A stretch of 64,000 nt of DNA from Trileptium ribeirensis (lineage: Eukaryota > Nematoda > Enoplea > Enoplida > Thoracostomopsidae): positions 62,001 through 126,000 of the forward strand of contig JASANE010019190.1 in assembly GCA_030248225.1 (NCBI GenBank). Reading direction: 5' to 3'. The position numbers and the translations under genes are program-made. Position 1 is the stretch's first letter. Each line of letters opens with the position of its first letter. The notes under the pieces were generated by a model. The model saw only the letters and a program-made list of their open reading frames with translations. It searched no databases and was not told the origin of the DNA. Positions 36,081 through 47,691 of the stretch are shown piece after piece.

Positions 36081-37570
36081 CTCTCAGCGCCAAACGAAGA
36101 ACAACATACGTACAAACACACGCCGGACGACCAACTCAGCAATGAACTGACCACACAATACTGACGTTGTGGCAAATATATCAAAAATACGAACGAAAGG
36201 GTTACAATTGATCATTATAATCGCAGAAGCTAGCATTATTCGCACATATGTATATTTCTCCCAATGCAAATACTGACACATGTGGATATTTTCGCGCTAT
36301 TAAATATATTATGATTTTGGTCGATGTCACGTTTGGAGATCGTACGTTATATGGCTACAAATAACAGCGTAGTGAAAAGAACCCCCAGGATTTAGGCTTA
36401 GTATAAGGCTCATGGAATTAATACAGTTTACACTAAGGCTCAGCTATATAAAAAACGGTACAGTCTGTATTTAACTTACGCATCTTTCAAGCTTTACATT
36501 GACCCATTGGTTATTCGTCGTTATTTCATTCTTATTACATCCCTGTGCGTTTTATAGTAATCGACGCGCAGCACATTAGGTAACAAAGTGGATAATAGTT
36601 ATAAATTATATACAGTTTTTTCGACCAAAATCGGTGTTAAGCGATTTTTTCCCCGAAAACTAAAGTGTTGGAAAATGAAGAACTTAGTAGTTACTGTCTA
36701 GATCTGCACAGTAAGCTATAGCTAGCTTTTACTAAATGACGACACGTGTCAACATTCTTTCATTCATTGAAAAACTAAGCAACATTCTGTGCCTTGATGG
36801 TCCCGAATAACGTCAAAAATAATGACCCAGGGTGCCATGTAGACTATTCGTACGTAAAAATCCACATGTCATCCGTTAAAAGAGTGGTAATTTGCAGGAG
36901 GATGTCCGGAATGCTAGCTTCTAATCAGGAGTTTGCAATGTCAGTAAAGTTCTTGTGCGTTTGGTCCTATATAGTTTGTGGTGTTCATTGCCGTTTCAGC
37001 AATAAGTGCTTTATTTGCTTATCTCGATACATAAAATGTAATCTGCATCGATGACAATGAAACAAGAGCCATTGCCAAGTCGAAAGACGCAAGTTATATG
37101 CACTATGTTGTCCTCGATATATATACTATTATGCTTAAGCCTAAGCAAAGGTCTTTATTACTAAACCTAACATTAAGTCGGGTTGGGAGGGGGCGAGGAT
37201 TTTGCCATTATTAGAAGCCCCTGCAGTAAGCTGTTCGTTTTTTAAAGATATAACGTTTTAGGTCTCTCATCCTAAAGAATGGGGCTGAGAAATTGGGAGG
37301 TGGCATATGTAGACTACATGGTTTGGCATATTGCTAAATTTACCCAAATATATTTAGACTTGCGATAGTGCTAACCACCAATGCGTTACGCCTACCTACC
37401 CGTTTTTTGTAGCTGACCACACCATATAAGTGAGACTAGACAAGTGTTTTCAACCTGGACGACATTCAAGGGTCAGTAGATGAAACAGTTCAGTCGTCAA
37501 ACTGGTCAGCTATGACCATTGAACTGATATTAATCTGACAGTTGAAAAATGACAAATTGAAAGCATTAAT

Positions 37571-38080
37571 GCGGCACGTCCTCTCTAAACTCCCCGCCAT
37601 CCTGTGCGATCGCGAACACACTGTGGTGTATGGTAGTTGGAATGATATCCTTTGCAGGCACACAAAAGAATGGTGTCACGAACACTATGTACAATACACT
37701 ATGGTGTTGTCGACACCCTTCGTGTGGATGGTTTAAAATAGGCGGAAAAATAGCTAACTGAAATTACAAAATATTAAGCCAAATAACTACTGTACAATAC
37801 TGTTTAGCGCCTTGCATGGCAAATGCATGGATAAATATTTAGGTGTTACAAACTCCTAACACAACGTAAAAACTACAGAAACATCATTTCAAAAAGCTGT
37901 CACCACAGCTAAATCGGATGTCACGATGTCCTCGACCAAAGGTTTATGGTGTTCGAAACACTATACATAATTGCTTTCAATATAGTGACGGTGTCCTGTA
38001 CAATATATCGTTAACGGTGTTACGCAGGCTGTACGTAGAAAACTTCCACATGGCGGGCGATTTATAACGTAACCACCGCC
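37571..38080. mobile_element. 510-bp MITE in left arm
   Basis: The left end is GCGGCACGTC...AAACTCCCCGCCATCC. The right end on the opposite strand is GGCGGTGGTTACGTTATAAA followed by TCGCCCGCCATG, giving an imperfect inverted repeat of about 32 bp. TAAT flanks both ends and may be the target duplication. The interior has repeated GTGTTCG..ACACTAT words and no long frame. The mirror image is at 61246-61752, and a shorter relative is at 357-586. Confidence 0.7.
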
Positions 38081-38284
38081 TAATACTGATATTTTAGTTG
38101 TGAATATTTGCTAAAGCGATAGGTAATAAGGCTTTTATAGCAGGTTTCTGTGTAAATAGCGTACTGTCTTGACGATAATGCTTTTAAAATAAACACATCA
38201 TGAACTATATTTTAAATTTCACTAGATGTCATCAAATATTCGTTAAAAATAATCTTCTCAAGAAATTTTTTGGGTGCTTCAAAC

Positions 38285-38604
38285 TGTCGTGGCGACACTC
38301 CAACGCTACATATATACGTAAAGACGAACTTGCACGAAGCTAGTGGAGTTTTCTGCAACTCACTAGCTATGTATTTCGTTATCCACAAATGACGAGAACA
38401 ATACGTCATTTGATTGGAATATTCCAGAATGATCTTCGGGAGACTATATAAAACTAGAAGTTGCCTAGGTCTCCCAGTCTTCAATGTTTTCTTTACCGCT
38501 GTCAACCTTTTTTCGTTTACTATTTTCTTTTACTTTTGGTTTTAATAAAGGGTTTCTTTCAAATCCCTTTGGTTTTCTTTTGCTTTCTTCCTAAGAATAC
38601 AACA
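38285..38604 (+). repeat. 5' LTR (left arm)
   Basis: 320 bp, TGTCGTGGCG...AATACAACA. It contains the ACTATATAAAACTAGAAG TATA-like block (about 38443) and AATAAAGGG near 38544, the usual promoter and polyadenylation signals of an LTR. The following bases GGGTTTACTGGCTTCCTGAG should contain the primer-binding site, but I cannot assign a tRNA. Confidence 0.9.
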
Positions 38605-39049
38605 GGGGTTTACTGGCTTCCTGAGTAGGATCTTAGTTCAACACTGCGATTTCAAAGGATTGGGTGAAGCGTCTATGCCTCGTTAAACGCATTGATCAAG
38701 ATATGTTCACAAATCGGGCACCACCAAGCTGACTGAATTGCTGCAACAACAATTGGCCCAGCAACAACAACAAGCAGACGGAAAACCAAGTTCTGAAGAA
38801 AGTTCTGACGAAATTCGCTGACGGAATGCTGCCAAAAGCGAAACCAAGGGAACTCTTATTATGCCCCTGCCGTTCCAGCTGCCTCCGCTACACCCGATTT
38901 CAAGCCCTTCAATTCTACAAGCGAATTGTAGCCCGATTACTGGGATCCATTCTGCACTTTCGCCGGAGCTCATTCTGCTCCCGAATACCGGATGGATCAA
39001 ATCTTCCTGAAAAAACCAATCCAACGATGTCTATCGTCTTCTAGGAAAT

Positions 39050-39800
39050 TTGGCCAAGCAGCAATCCCTTCCGAAAAAGATCATCGATCTCACAATGGAC
39101 GAGATTGTTTCTTTCATGAAGACTCATTTCGACCCGAAGCGTTTCGTCGTCCACGAACGATTCAAATTCTGGAGCGACATGCGAAGAAAGCCAGGCGAAA
39201 TTCTTCATGAGTTAGCCGCTCGCATTCGTCAAGACGCAGCCACTTGTGACTTTGCCGAATCAAGGACCCACTGGATGAAGCTTTGCGCTCGCCTTTCATC
39301 TGCTCTGCAACAACGAAGCCGTCCTGAAGGTATCACTCTTCAAGGTAAAGACGATGAGCTGGATGGATTTCGCGCTTGCTATCGAAATTGTGGTTGAAAC
39401 GGAAGATGCTGCGAAGGTCGCAAAGGACACTGTGCATGCTCACAAGCCGAATTCCGTCCACAAAGTCACTCCTTAACGTCCTTCCAAGCAAAAACGGAAT
39501 TCAACTTCCCAAGTCAAGGCAAGTGAGCAGGAGAAGCCAAGTAGAAATTCGGATCACAAGGCCAGTGACTCCCGTTTCAAGGACTCTACCTGCCACTACT
39601 GCGGAATTTCGGATCATTTGGGGAAAGTTAGCCGGAAGAAACAAGCTGCGGTCAAACAAGGATCCAAGCAGGCAGTCAAACTCATCCACGATGTCAACGC
39701 GGTCACGGGACAAGAATCGTTGCCCAAGCTGTAAGATCCTATCGAGATTCAAGGCAAGACCTTCCATATGGATGCAGCCACGAGGGGAAACTTCATTTCG
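39050..39800 (+). pseudogene. gag-like region of LTR element (left arm)
   Basis: Fragments include DEIVSFMKTHFDPKRF, RFKFWSDMRRKPGEI and LAARIRQDAATCDF, the conserved core of a retrotransposon gag. A zinc-knuckle remnant, CHYCGISDH, lacks its last cysteine. Then HMDAATRGNFIS occupies the place of the aspartic protease site, where D-A-A replaces the usual D-T/S-G. A GGATGGAT duplication at 39358-39367 shifts the frame and is present in both arms. A run of six A at about 39010, against five in the mirror copy, causes a further shift here. Confidence 0.7.
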
Positions 39801-40136
39801 AAGCAGCACTTGGAAGATCTTGGTCGTCCTCTTGCTGGACAATTCTACCTTATGCTACCAATCTGCCAGCAAGCGCAACATTCCGATCCTGAGAACATTC
39901 ACATGCCCCGTAGTCACAGCGGACTCTGAAGAGCCGCAGATATCCAGTTTATGTCTGAAATTCCTGGCCTTAACCTGCTGGGACGGATCTCTACAAAACA
40001 CTTGGGAATTTCCGTCGACAAAGCGCTGGGAGCCGTGCAGCCCTGCAATACCGTTTTCAGCCATCAAGCGGACACACAGCTTCAGGAACGCTGTCGCTTA
40101 CTTTGTGACGAGTTCCAAGGCCTGTGGAAGCCTTAA

Positions 40137-40760
40137 TTGGGATGCCTTAAGGACTTCGAACTGGAAGTGAAGTTCAAACCCGATGCTACTTCAATTATCC
40201 GGAAAGCGCGTCCTGTACCCTTTGCCGTGGAACCTGCAGTGGAGGAATCCTACGAACAAGGCATCGCCAAAGAAGTCTGGGAACCCACGCAATTCAACAG
40301 CTATGAACACCGTGGTCCCTATAAAGAAGACTCTTCATCCTGGTCAGAAAAAAGCCATCTCTTCGCATCTGTGAGGATGATCTCGTTTACAGTCAACTCG
40401 CAGCTGGAAGATCACAACATCGTCTGCCTATATCTGAGGACCTCATGCGAAACTTGAGAGGTGGTTACGGATTCACCAAGATTTGATCTGGCCGATGCCT
40501 ACGACCAGATCAAACTAACTCCGCTTTAAGGCAACGCGACTGGCTCTTCAGCACACACAAGGGAGAGTCTGCTAATACAAACGAATTCCATTCGGTATCC
40601 GATCTGCACCAGGATATTTCCAGCACATCATGGATACAAGCTAGGTCAAGGATTTACCCGCAACTTGCGGTTTACTTGGACGATTTCTCCAACGACACTC
40701 ATTTGTCGGGGAGAAAACAGACGACGACACGGAGATGGTCTGCACAATCGACGTAATCAA
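40137..40760 (+). pseudogene. Reverse transcriptase region of LTR element (left arm)
   Basis: LKDFELEVKFKPDATSIIRK opens the RT, then AVEESYEQGIAKEVW and the QFNSY block. Beyond about 40300 this copy has many unshared indels, so the palm motifs are visible only in pieces. The mirror copy at 58481-59192 reads through most of them. No RNase H follows. The RT palm is joined within about 60 bases to the DTEMVCTIDVINN-type sequence that normally precedes integrase. Confidence 0.7.
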
Positions 40761-40839
40761 CAATAAGGTGACGCCTGGAGAACATGGTACTTCTGGAACG
40801 TGAATCAAACCAAGGATCCAGTCATTGCAATGGTGTTGC

Positions 40840-42155
40840 GATTTGATCGCGAATGACGGCCACCGAAGAAAAGCGACAAAGGCACTGAAATGCAACGTTA
40901 TCGGCAACTGGAAAAGTCTCTCTCGATCTGCAATGGCTGTCTACTCTACGGATCAAGAGTCGCCATTACCTGCAAGTATGCGCCGACAAGTTCTGGAGCT
41001 GCTTCATCTCGCGGACATTTTGGAATGCAACGAATGAAATAGCTGGCTCGCACTTCAGTCTACTGGCCCAACATCGATGATGGCATTCGAAGGAATGTGA
41101 CGACACTGCGTTTCCTACGGAAAACACCAGAATAAGCCTTCCAAGCGGGCGATCTATCGATGGATGCTTCCTGAAAAGCATGGAGTCGACTTCACCTGGA
41201 CCATGCCATCAATTTAATGTGAACCAACTGGCTCGTGATCACGGATGCGTACTCCAACAATCCTGCATCCATCCGCAGCAGTCAGTCCCCACCAAGCAGC
41301 GACGACCTGTGGAGCATGACTTCGCCCACTTCGGTTATCCACACACTTTGGTTACGGATAATGCCTTCGCGTTCCTCTCATAAGAATTCAGCCCTGGTGC
41401 AAAGAATGAGGACTTGTTCACCTAAGCGAGCTTCATACCATCCTGGAACCAATGGATCAGCCGAACGTCTTGTTCAGAGCTTCAAGCAGGCCCTACGGAA
41501 GCCCAACCTTCCTCCAAGCAAAGCACTGAAAGAATTCCTGATGCAATATCGTCGAACTTTTAATTTAAAGCGGCTATTCACCCAGTGAACTGCTCAAATC
41601 TTGTCCGCTTTGAATCCGGACAAGAGTCGTCACCATGCTTCCTTCGCCTGCCCATACTGCTCACGGCAAACAAGCAAGAGAAGCGACGGAGAAATTCCGA
41701 AGTCTCGAAGTGGTGTCTAAAGTCATCCGCTCCTTCAATGTCGGAGGGATCCAGTCTGCGCTCTCTACTTCGGTCCTCTTGGCGATACAAAGTGCTCCGT
41801 TGGGTACCGGCAGTGGTAACACAAGCGCAAGGCCACTCGCACTTTCAATGTTCGGGTCCATCCCAGAGGTCCCACATGAAGAAGACATCCTGGAGCAACT
41901 TCAAACCCGCCATGTCAACGCAGGATGATTCGGAACCTGACGAAGTTCCTGCCTCAACTCCTCGACTTCCAAGAGACCTACCTACTGATGCCGAAATTCG
42001 ACCGCTCAACACGGATGCTGATTCTGCGAATAAGCGACATAAACGGAATTTCACCCCCGCATGCGGTGAGCATATTCCACGACGTTCCAAACGCACCCTG
42101 AATTCGACACGAAGATTCTCGCTCTTCACCGTGAAGTTCAGACTGAGTGGGGAGG
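40840..42155 (+). pseudogene. Integrase and C-terminal tail of LTR element (left arm)
   Basis: Remnants of the HHCC zinc domain (LLHLADILECNE) near 41000 lead into the DDE core with VITDAYS near 41240, FGYPHTLVTDNAFAF near 41330, and HPGTNGSAERLVQSFKQALR near 41450. The last contains the E-helix region. A GPY/F-like tail runs through RWVPAVVT to an Arg-rich end (EHIPRRSKRTLNSTRRF). The 217-codon frame 41585-42238 reads this tail well in this copy. A purine tract AGTGGGGAGG (42146-42155) abuts the 3' LTR as the polypurine tract. Confidence 0.75.
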
Positions 42156-42484
42156 TGTCGGGGCAGAAATCCGACGCTACATATATACATAGCGAGGAAC
42201 TTGCACCGAAGCTAGTGGAGTTTAATGGAACACACTAGCTATGGTATTCGTCGTCGTCCACAAATAACGACGAGAACAATACGCTCATTGACTGGAACAT
42301 TCCCAGAATGACCTTCGGAGACTATATAAAGGCCGAAGTTGCCTAGGTCTAGGCGAGCTCCAATGTTTTCTTTGCTACTGTTAATCTTCTTCGTTTACTG
42401 TTTCTTTTAATTTTGGTTTTCAATAAATGTTTTCTTTCAAAACCCGTTGGTTTTCTTTTGCTTTCTTTCCAGAAATATACAACA
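42156..42484 (+). repeat. 3' LTR (left arm)
   Basis: 329 bp, TGTCGGGGCA...AATATACAACA, with the same TATA-like ACTATATAAAGG block and CAATAAATG signal. It differs from the 5' LTR by many substitutions and indels, so the insertion is not young. The difference cannot be used for dating given the noise between arms. Confidence 0.88.
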
Positions 42485-42489
42485 CAAAC

Positions 42490-43300
42490 TAATTGCTGAA
42501 ATTTACAAGAAAATTTAACTAAAAATTCCTAGGATTTACCAGGATCTTCAGTAAATGTTTGAAATTTGAGCCCAGAATGCATGCTTTCTGATATAGTCAT
42601 AAGTAGTAATATGCGTTTTCAAAAGGTTCTCTTTCACACGCTAAGATATTGAGATCTAAATATGCAGCCGAAAATCTGAACAGAATCTGTCAAAATCGTG
42701 GCAACGTTTTGCATAAATTTTATTTTTGTGGATTATAAAATTCAATTGTTTTATAAATTTTGTTTTCGCTTTACATTTTCGAACACTAGACAATTTTTTA
42801 GAATTCTGAAAGATTGTTTAAACCGGGAATCTTTCAACTTTACATCAACCTTCCAACTTTGGAAACCCATTGACATGGTGTTGAGACATTTAAGATTATC
42901 GAAAAACAAAAATATTATAAGAAAAATCTTTTCAGATTTAAAACAGATATTTGTGAGAATTTTGAGCTGAAATTGTGAACCTTGAAAAAACATTTAGACA
43001 TATAATATATACATAAATTTAATAATTTTGAAAAGTTGTTTAGTCACGGTGTGAGCTGCAGGGAGAACAAAGGCTATGTATAGTATTCACGAAACGGGAA
43101 ATGCTTCTGTATGGCTGCAACTGCGTAATTTTAGCATTGTTGTACCTCTTTAAGTTTTGAAATGTTAAATTTATGTAAACATACCCCGGGTAATCGTGAT
43201 TATTTGACAACCAATGCACGAAAGCAATATATAGTTTAAATTAGTGGGTTCAAACAGCTGCATAATTCCGTAGTAACATCCGCGTTAAAAACGCCGAGTC
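42490..43300. other. AT-rich spacer in left arm
   Basis: No gene. Open frames at 42698-42970 and 42751-42993 lie on opposite strands over the same AT-rich bases and carry no motif. Confidence 0.4.
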
Positions 43301-43307
43301 TAATTTG

Positions 43308-43945
43308 AATGAATTGCGTCAGTTCGTTTCCGACCCCGTGAATGAGCCAGGTTATTCTTAGTCTGATCCAGGTCTCGGCCCATGTGAACTTTAGGGGCCG
43401 GCCTCGACTTAGGCTTAGGCTTAGTACATGGCTCATATGGGGACCTTAGCTTAGGCTAAGACTAAGGCTTAGGCTTTGTATATCGAGAACGGCATGACAT
43501 GCATTATACTTCGGCCCCTAAAGTTGACATGGGCCCAGGTCTCAATCAAACTGAGTCAAGGCTAACTCATACAGTCAAATTTTTACTCAGATTGGATCAA
43601 AAGTAGACTCAATTTATTCTGAGTCAAATTTGCCTCATTTGCGTCAGTTCGTTTCCGACCCTGTGAATGAGCTAATTTATTCTCAGTCTAATCCATGTCT
43701 CAGTCAAACTGAGTCAAGGCTGACTCATACAGGCAAACAAATTTTAATTCAGATTGGTTCAAAATTTGACTCAATTTATTCTAAGTCAAAGTTGACTCAT
43801 TTGCGTCAGTTCGTTTCCGACCCCGTGAATGAGCCAGCTTATTCTCAGTCTGATTATGTCTCAATCAAACTGAGTCAAGGGTGACTCATACAGTCAAACA
43901 AATTTAACTCAGATTGAGTCAAAATTTGACAATTTATTCTGGGTC
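43308..43945. repeat. 162-bp satellite array rich in TGAGTCA/TGACTCA words (left arm)
   Basis: At least three units are anchored by GCGTCAGTTCGTTTCCGACC at about 43317, 43641 and 43803. The first interval is longer because a MITE with its target duplication was inserted. Units carry many TGAGTCA, TGACTCA and GAGTCAAA words. The mirror array is at 55430-56060. Confidence 0.9.
43377..43535. mobile_element. hAT-like MITE inside the satellite (left arm)
   Basis: A 159-bp element with ends GGCCCATGTGAACTTTAGGG and GGCCCATGTCAACTTTAGGG (inverted), one mismatch in 20. It is flanked by a perfect 8-bp duplication CAGGTCTC (43369-43376 and 43536-43543). The duplication sequence is native to the satellite unit, proving insertion into it. 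An 8-bp duplication fits hAT (or P) superfamilies. The interior has TTAGGCTTAGGCTTAG-type repeats. Confidence 0.92.
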
Positions 43946-44146
43946 AGAATTCTCACTCGGAGGTTTTAGAGTATATATATTGTGGATTCAGGTAAGAAAT
44001 ATGTCTTTACTCTAGCAAAACTTACAAACAAACGCAACATCTGTAAGCAATATGCTGATATATGTTAACTTTTAAACTTTTAGTACTACTGTTCATCTCT
44101 GCAAATATGATGACTGTTTTCAGTGTAAGTACTGTATTGTTTTCAG

Positions 44147-44341
44147 AACACGTCTTCTGCATTGTCAAGGCACAAAACAGCTAATCGTTCATCCAAATTC
44201 CCTTTAAAAACACCAGAATCATCTGAAGCAACTCGGAATATTGTAGTAGCATCTATTCCAACCAGCAACGACGAGCCTCTCGATACACCACCACCCATCT
44301 ATGAAGCAGCGGTTGCTCAGTCCCACAGAAATTCAATTTAA
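44147..44341 (+). CDS. Multi-pass membrane protein, terminal exon with PPxY tail
   Basis: The acceptor is GTATTGTTTTCAG and entry is in phase 0. There are 64 codons and then TAA at 44339-44341. The sequence is a hydrophilic Ser/Thr/Pro-rich cytoplasmic-type tail with basic residues near its start and TPPPIYEAA near its end. PPPIY is a PPxY motif, the ligand of WW domains in NEDD4-type ubiquitin ligases, which often control turnover of membrane proteins. It can join directly to exon B in frame, though a small exon in the 8.4-kb gap cannot be excluded. The LTR retrotransposon at 38285-42484 would sit inside this intron. The mirrored copy is at 55025-55219. Confidence 0.65.
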   Translation, partial: NTSSALSRHKTANRSSKFPLKTPESSEATRNIVVASIPTSNDEPLDTPPPIYEAAVAQSHRNSI

Positions 44342-44622
44342 TATGTCTCTAAAATTTATGTCTATTTTTCATATTCATATTACTAAAACGGACTTACTTG
44401 TCTGACCACGTACATAAGTTTGTACATTTTATTATACAGTGCCCATAAGTTATTATTCTTAAATTTGAGACAAACCTCCAATGTATATATATTTGGAAAA
44501 AACCATATTCCTAACATTTGTTTGTAATATAAATGACTTCACATCGCCAAACTTGAAATACTTAGGGAGTCGGATCCAAAACAGTATATATTTTAAACAA
44601 TATTCGCAGTTATCTTTACATG

Positions 44623-44691
44623 GAGCCGATGATGGTCGACCCTGCTAAGTAGCTGCGGCACTGCTTTAAAGGAATCGACCATCATCGGCTC
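44623..44691. repeat. Perfect 17-bp stem hairpin (left arm)
   Basis: GAGCCGATGATGGTCGA is followed 35 bases later by its exact reverse complement TCGACCATCATCGGCTC. It lies about 280 bp downstream of the stop codon of the membrane-protein gene. Both arms keep it without a single change (mirror at 54675-54743). It could be a minimal MITE or an RNA hairpin; nothing in the sequence decides this. Confidence 0.85.
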
Positions 44692-45729
44692 TTGTCTTCA
44701 CGGAAGTCAAAACTTGATTCACAGAGCGTACGCTGCAGCATCATTGAGTCATACTCGGTTCAGAATGAGCCAAATGTGGCTCAATGACATTTTTGTGCGT
44801 ACAATAGGATTTTACAACTCCCGGTCGCTAAAATAACAATGCGTCGTATAAGATGTAACAAAATTTCCTCGCTAACACGGTTAACCTATCATCCTACTCT
44901 GTAATAACCAACATCGAATCGCAAATCCTCGTTACAGAAAAATTGTTGAATTTTATTCTGTTTTTCTTTAATTGAAAACTGGCAAAACGGAATTCAAGTG
45001 CCAGAAATTATACCTTGTACTCGAACAAAATTTTACAGCGATTCGATTCGTTGTCAAGTATGCATAGCGATTATTCAGTGTTCGCGAATAATTTTAATTT
45101 AATAGTGACGTTGTAAAGAAATAAATCCTATAATTGAGCTTCTGTTGTTCACAAACAAAACCGCTTAATTCGGATTCGGCAAATTTTCGGCTTTAAAACA
45201 ATCGTGATTTTACTTGAATTTCCGCGATCGCGGAAATCGTGTGGGAACATTATTTTCCCAAGTTTACGAATAGGAAAATGGTTTAATCTGGTACTGTACC
45301 AAGTATATAAATGTTTTCCCAAATTATGTTTGGTTCTCCGAATTAGGGGCACGTTACACCATTATGTGTATGTTGACTCTTCAGATTGAACATTTAGAAA
45401 ACATTTTTAATACATATTCATTCGAAATTCTACCCTAAATGATAGATGCCCATGCTCCGTCAGGTTTTTGGGGGTGACTAGGTGGTTTCGACGGTAAGAC
45501 CAGCGGAGTAACAAAAAATTTCCCTATTTGAATACCTTAAAAATTATGCTTTAGCTGCTTAAATTTAAAATTGCTGTTTTTCGCGCTGCTCGGCGACCCG
45601 AAGCTTAGCTGCTATTACAGACATTTACGACTTAAACATTGGTTTCTGTTTGGGCGAAAAATTAAACTCTGGAGTCTTCCAGTGGCAATTTATTACGCCT
45701 CTACGTATATATATTTTATACATTAAATT

Positions 45730-46095
45730 AGTAACGGTTTTTCAAAAATTTCCATTTCTCTCTATCTGGAAATGTGTAATGTAATTTAACTTTTGGAAAG
45801 AGGAAATTTTTTCTGCACTTTCCGGTTTTCTGCGCTTCGCGATTTTTTAGTTTCAAAAACTTCACATCGTTATTTTTAAAAATTTCAACAATTTCCATCC
45901 TGCAAGGTTCGCTGTATCTGAAAACATGTAATATTATTCGACGTTGGAGAAACCTTCGGAATGAGGAAATTTTTTCTCCAGTTTTTCAAATTTCTAAACT
46001 TCGCCGCTTTCTAATTTGAAAAACTTCCTATTTTTCTTTTTAAAACTTTCAATAATTCTCGTTCTCCAAGGGTTGCTTTATCTTATGCCTTTCCA
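45730..46095. repeat. AT-rich tandem repeat, about 175-bp unit (left arm)
   Basis: Two to three diverged units share GGAAATTTTTTCTSCASTTT, a CTTCGC..TTTNTAATTTNAAAAACTT block and a TTGCTNTATCT stretch. There is no frame. The mirror image is at about 53270-53640. Confidence 0.6.
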
Positions 46096-47691
46096 AATAT
46101 TTCTTCACCCCTTCGCTGGATAAATTAGCAAATATATAAGTCAATCTAAGACAAATTTAATGTAAGGTCGGATTGAAGCTGAACCGTTTGGCTTCCAGTG
46201 TTGTACATTAGCTACTAAGCTACTTAGAAGTCGTTTCTCGGTTCTTAAAAAACCTCATGAAGCAAGTGAACAACGCATGTCGAATAACAAAATACTTTAG
46301 CAGACTGTTTCGCCATGTCGACAGATCCGGGTCAGTCAATCGGGTGTTTCCGTTCCTAAAATTGCCAAAACGTACTGTTTACCCAAATTACTGGACTTTA
46401 ATAATTTCTACTAAAATCATGCAATGTATGCAGTTTATTATGCATTATGATTTTCACCCATAAAATTTCAAACATATTTCAATGTGTATATAATGAAATT
46501 ATATAGCTGCATTATTATGTAGGAATAATTTTTGTTCTGCTTATAGCGCTCAAATGAGAAGACGACTGTTTATTCAAACCTAATTTAAATAAACCAACCA
46601 TACATTATATAATGCACATTTTGTAAATTATCACAGATGCATATTATACCAAACAGCACGAACGAGTAGAAAAATCCCAACTTGCAACCGAATTTTTGGC
46701 GAAAATTGTATACAGGTGGAACTGCAAAAAGTTAAAGGAATCCGAGTTCTTTCGAAAAAAATCTGTTGGCAAAACAGTCAGCTAGCCTTTACTTAAATTT
46801 TTTTACCAAGCTACAGTGATCGGAATTAATTTAGTTAACACTTTTACTAATGAATGTGCATTTCGAATAACTTTGAACGAACTTTCCCACAGCGGCGTAT
46901 TAAACGTGGAGCGTTTGGCTGCCAGCCTTGTATGATGGTCACTAGGCTATCTAGGAGCTGTAATTCGGTTCCTTTAGGAACCTCACAAGGTTCAATTATT
47001 GCATCGCGTCGCATTGTAGGTACGCTTTTACAAATGTGTGACTATATACGAGAAATTCGACCGGTCTGATCCAACGAAAATTTGAAGTATATATTGAGTC
47101 CGTTCCCATACGAATCGTATTGATTTAATAGCGCACGTCACTTTTAGGAGTCGGACGTTATATAGTTAAAAAGAGCCTTGCACCCTTAGGTTACGAACAA
47201 AGCCCGAGCTTATTGCGTATATAGTGTTTACATTTATTCACACCGCATCATCCGATTCGGATCTGATTAATTTGTGTGTGCAATATCGAAGCGAATTGAA
47301 CGACACCTAAGAGGTGGAAATACTTCACATACATATTCACGTACTAACAGGATCACATTGTGGCCTCATGTGGCGACAAAATCGAAGCACCAACGTCGCG
47401 AAGGGAGATCTCCAGCAACTCGCCGTCACCACACCCAACATTGCTCAAACTGTTAATTTAAATACATGATTTTATCGGTGTGCTATTATACTATATTATA
47501 GTACTACACCAAGTATCAATGCTGGGAAATGTCATACACGTTAATTTGTACGAACGTAACAATCTGTCATATACATATTAATATGAGTAGTAAGCCAGAT
47601 TCAATAGTGAAATCAAAGGCAGAGTTGAAACCGATAACAAACTTTATCTAAATCTTAGGCTTCGATCATAAAATGTAACCATAGATTTTGA

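Larger units (their letters stand above)
38285..42484 (+). mobile_element. Ty3/gypsy-type LTR retrotransposon, defective (left-arm copy)
   Basis: The element is bounded by two long terminal repeats starting TGTCG and ending ACA. CAAAC is duplicated immediately outside both (38280-38284 and 42485-42489), proving a genuine insertion. Internal order is gag-like, aspartic-protease-like, reverse transcriptase, integrase and a C-terminal tail, the Ty3/gypsy layout. At about 4.2 kb it is short for the group, because the ribonuclease H region is missing. Frames in this copy are badly broken by indels, more so in the gag and RT part than in the mirror copy. Several stops and a 4-bp duplication are shared by both copies, so the element was already dead before the arms formed. 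Confidence 0.92.

Noticed and set aside
38285..42484. Alternative genetic code with TAA/TAG read as Gln
   Set aside because: CRIPT and the PPxY exon use TAA as a normal terminal stop at the expected protein ends.
43400..43470. Telomere-like TTAGGC repeats
   Set aside because: Only a few irregular copies, inside a MITE with target duplications; not an interstitial telomere.
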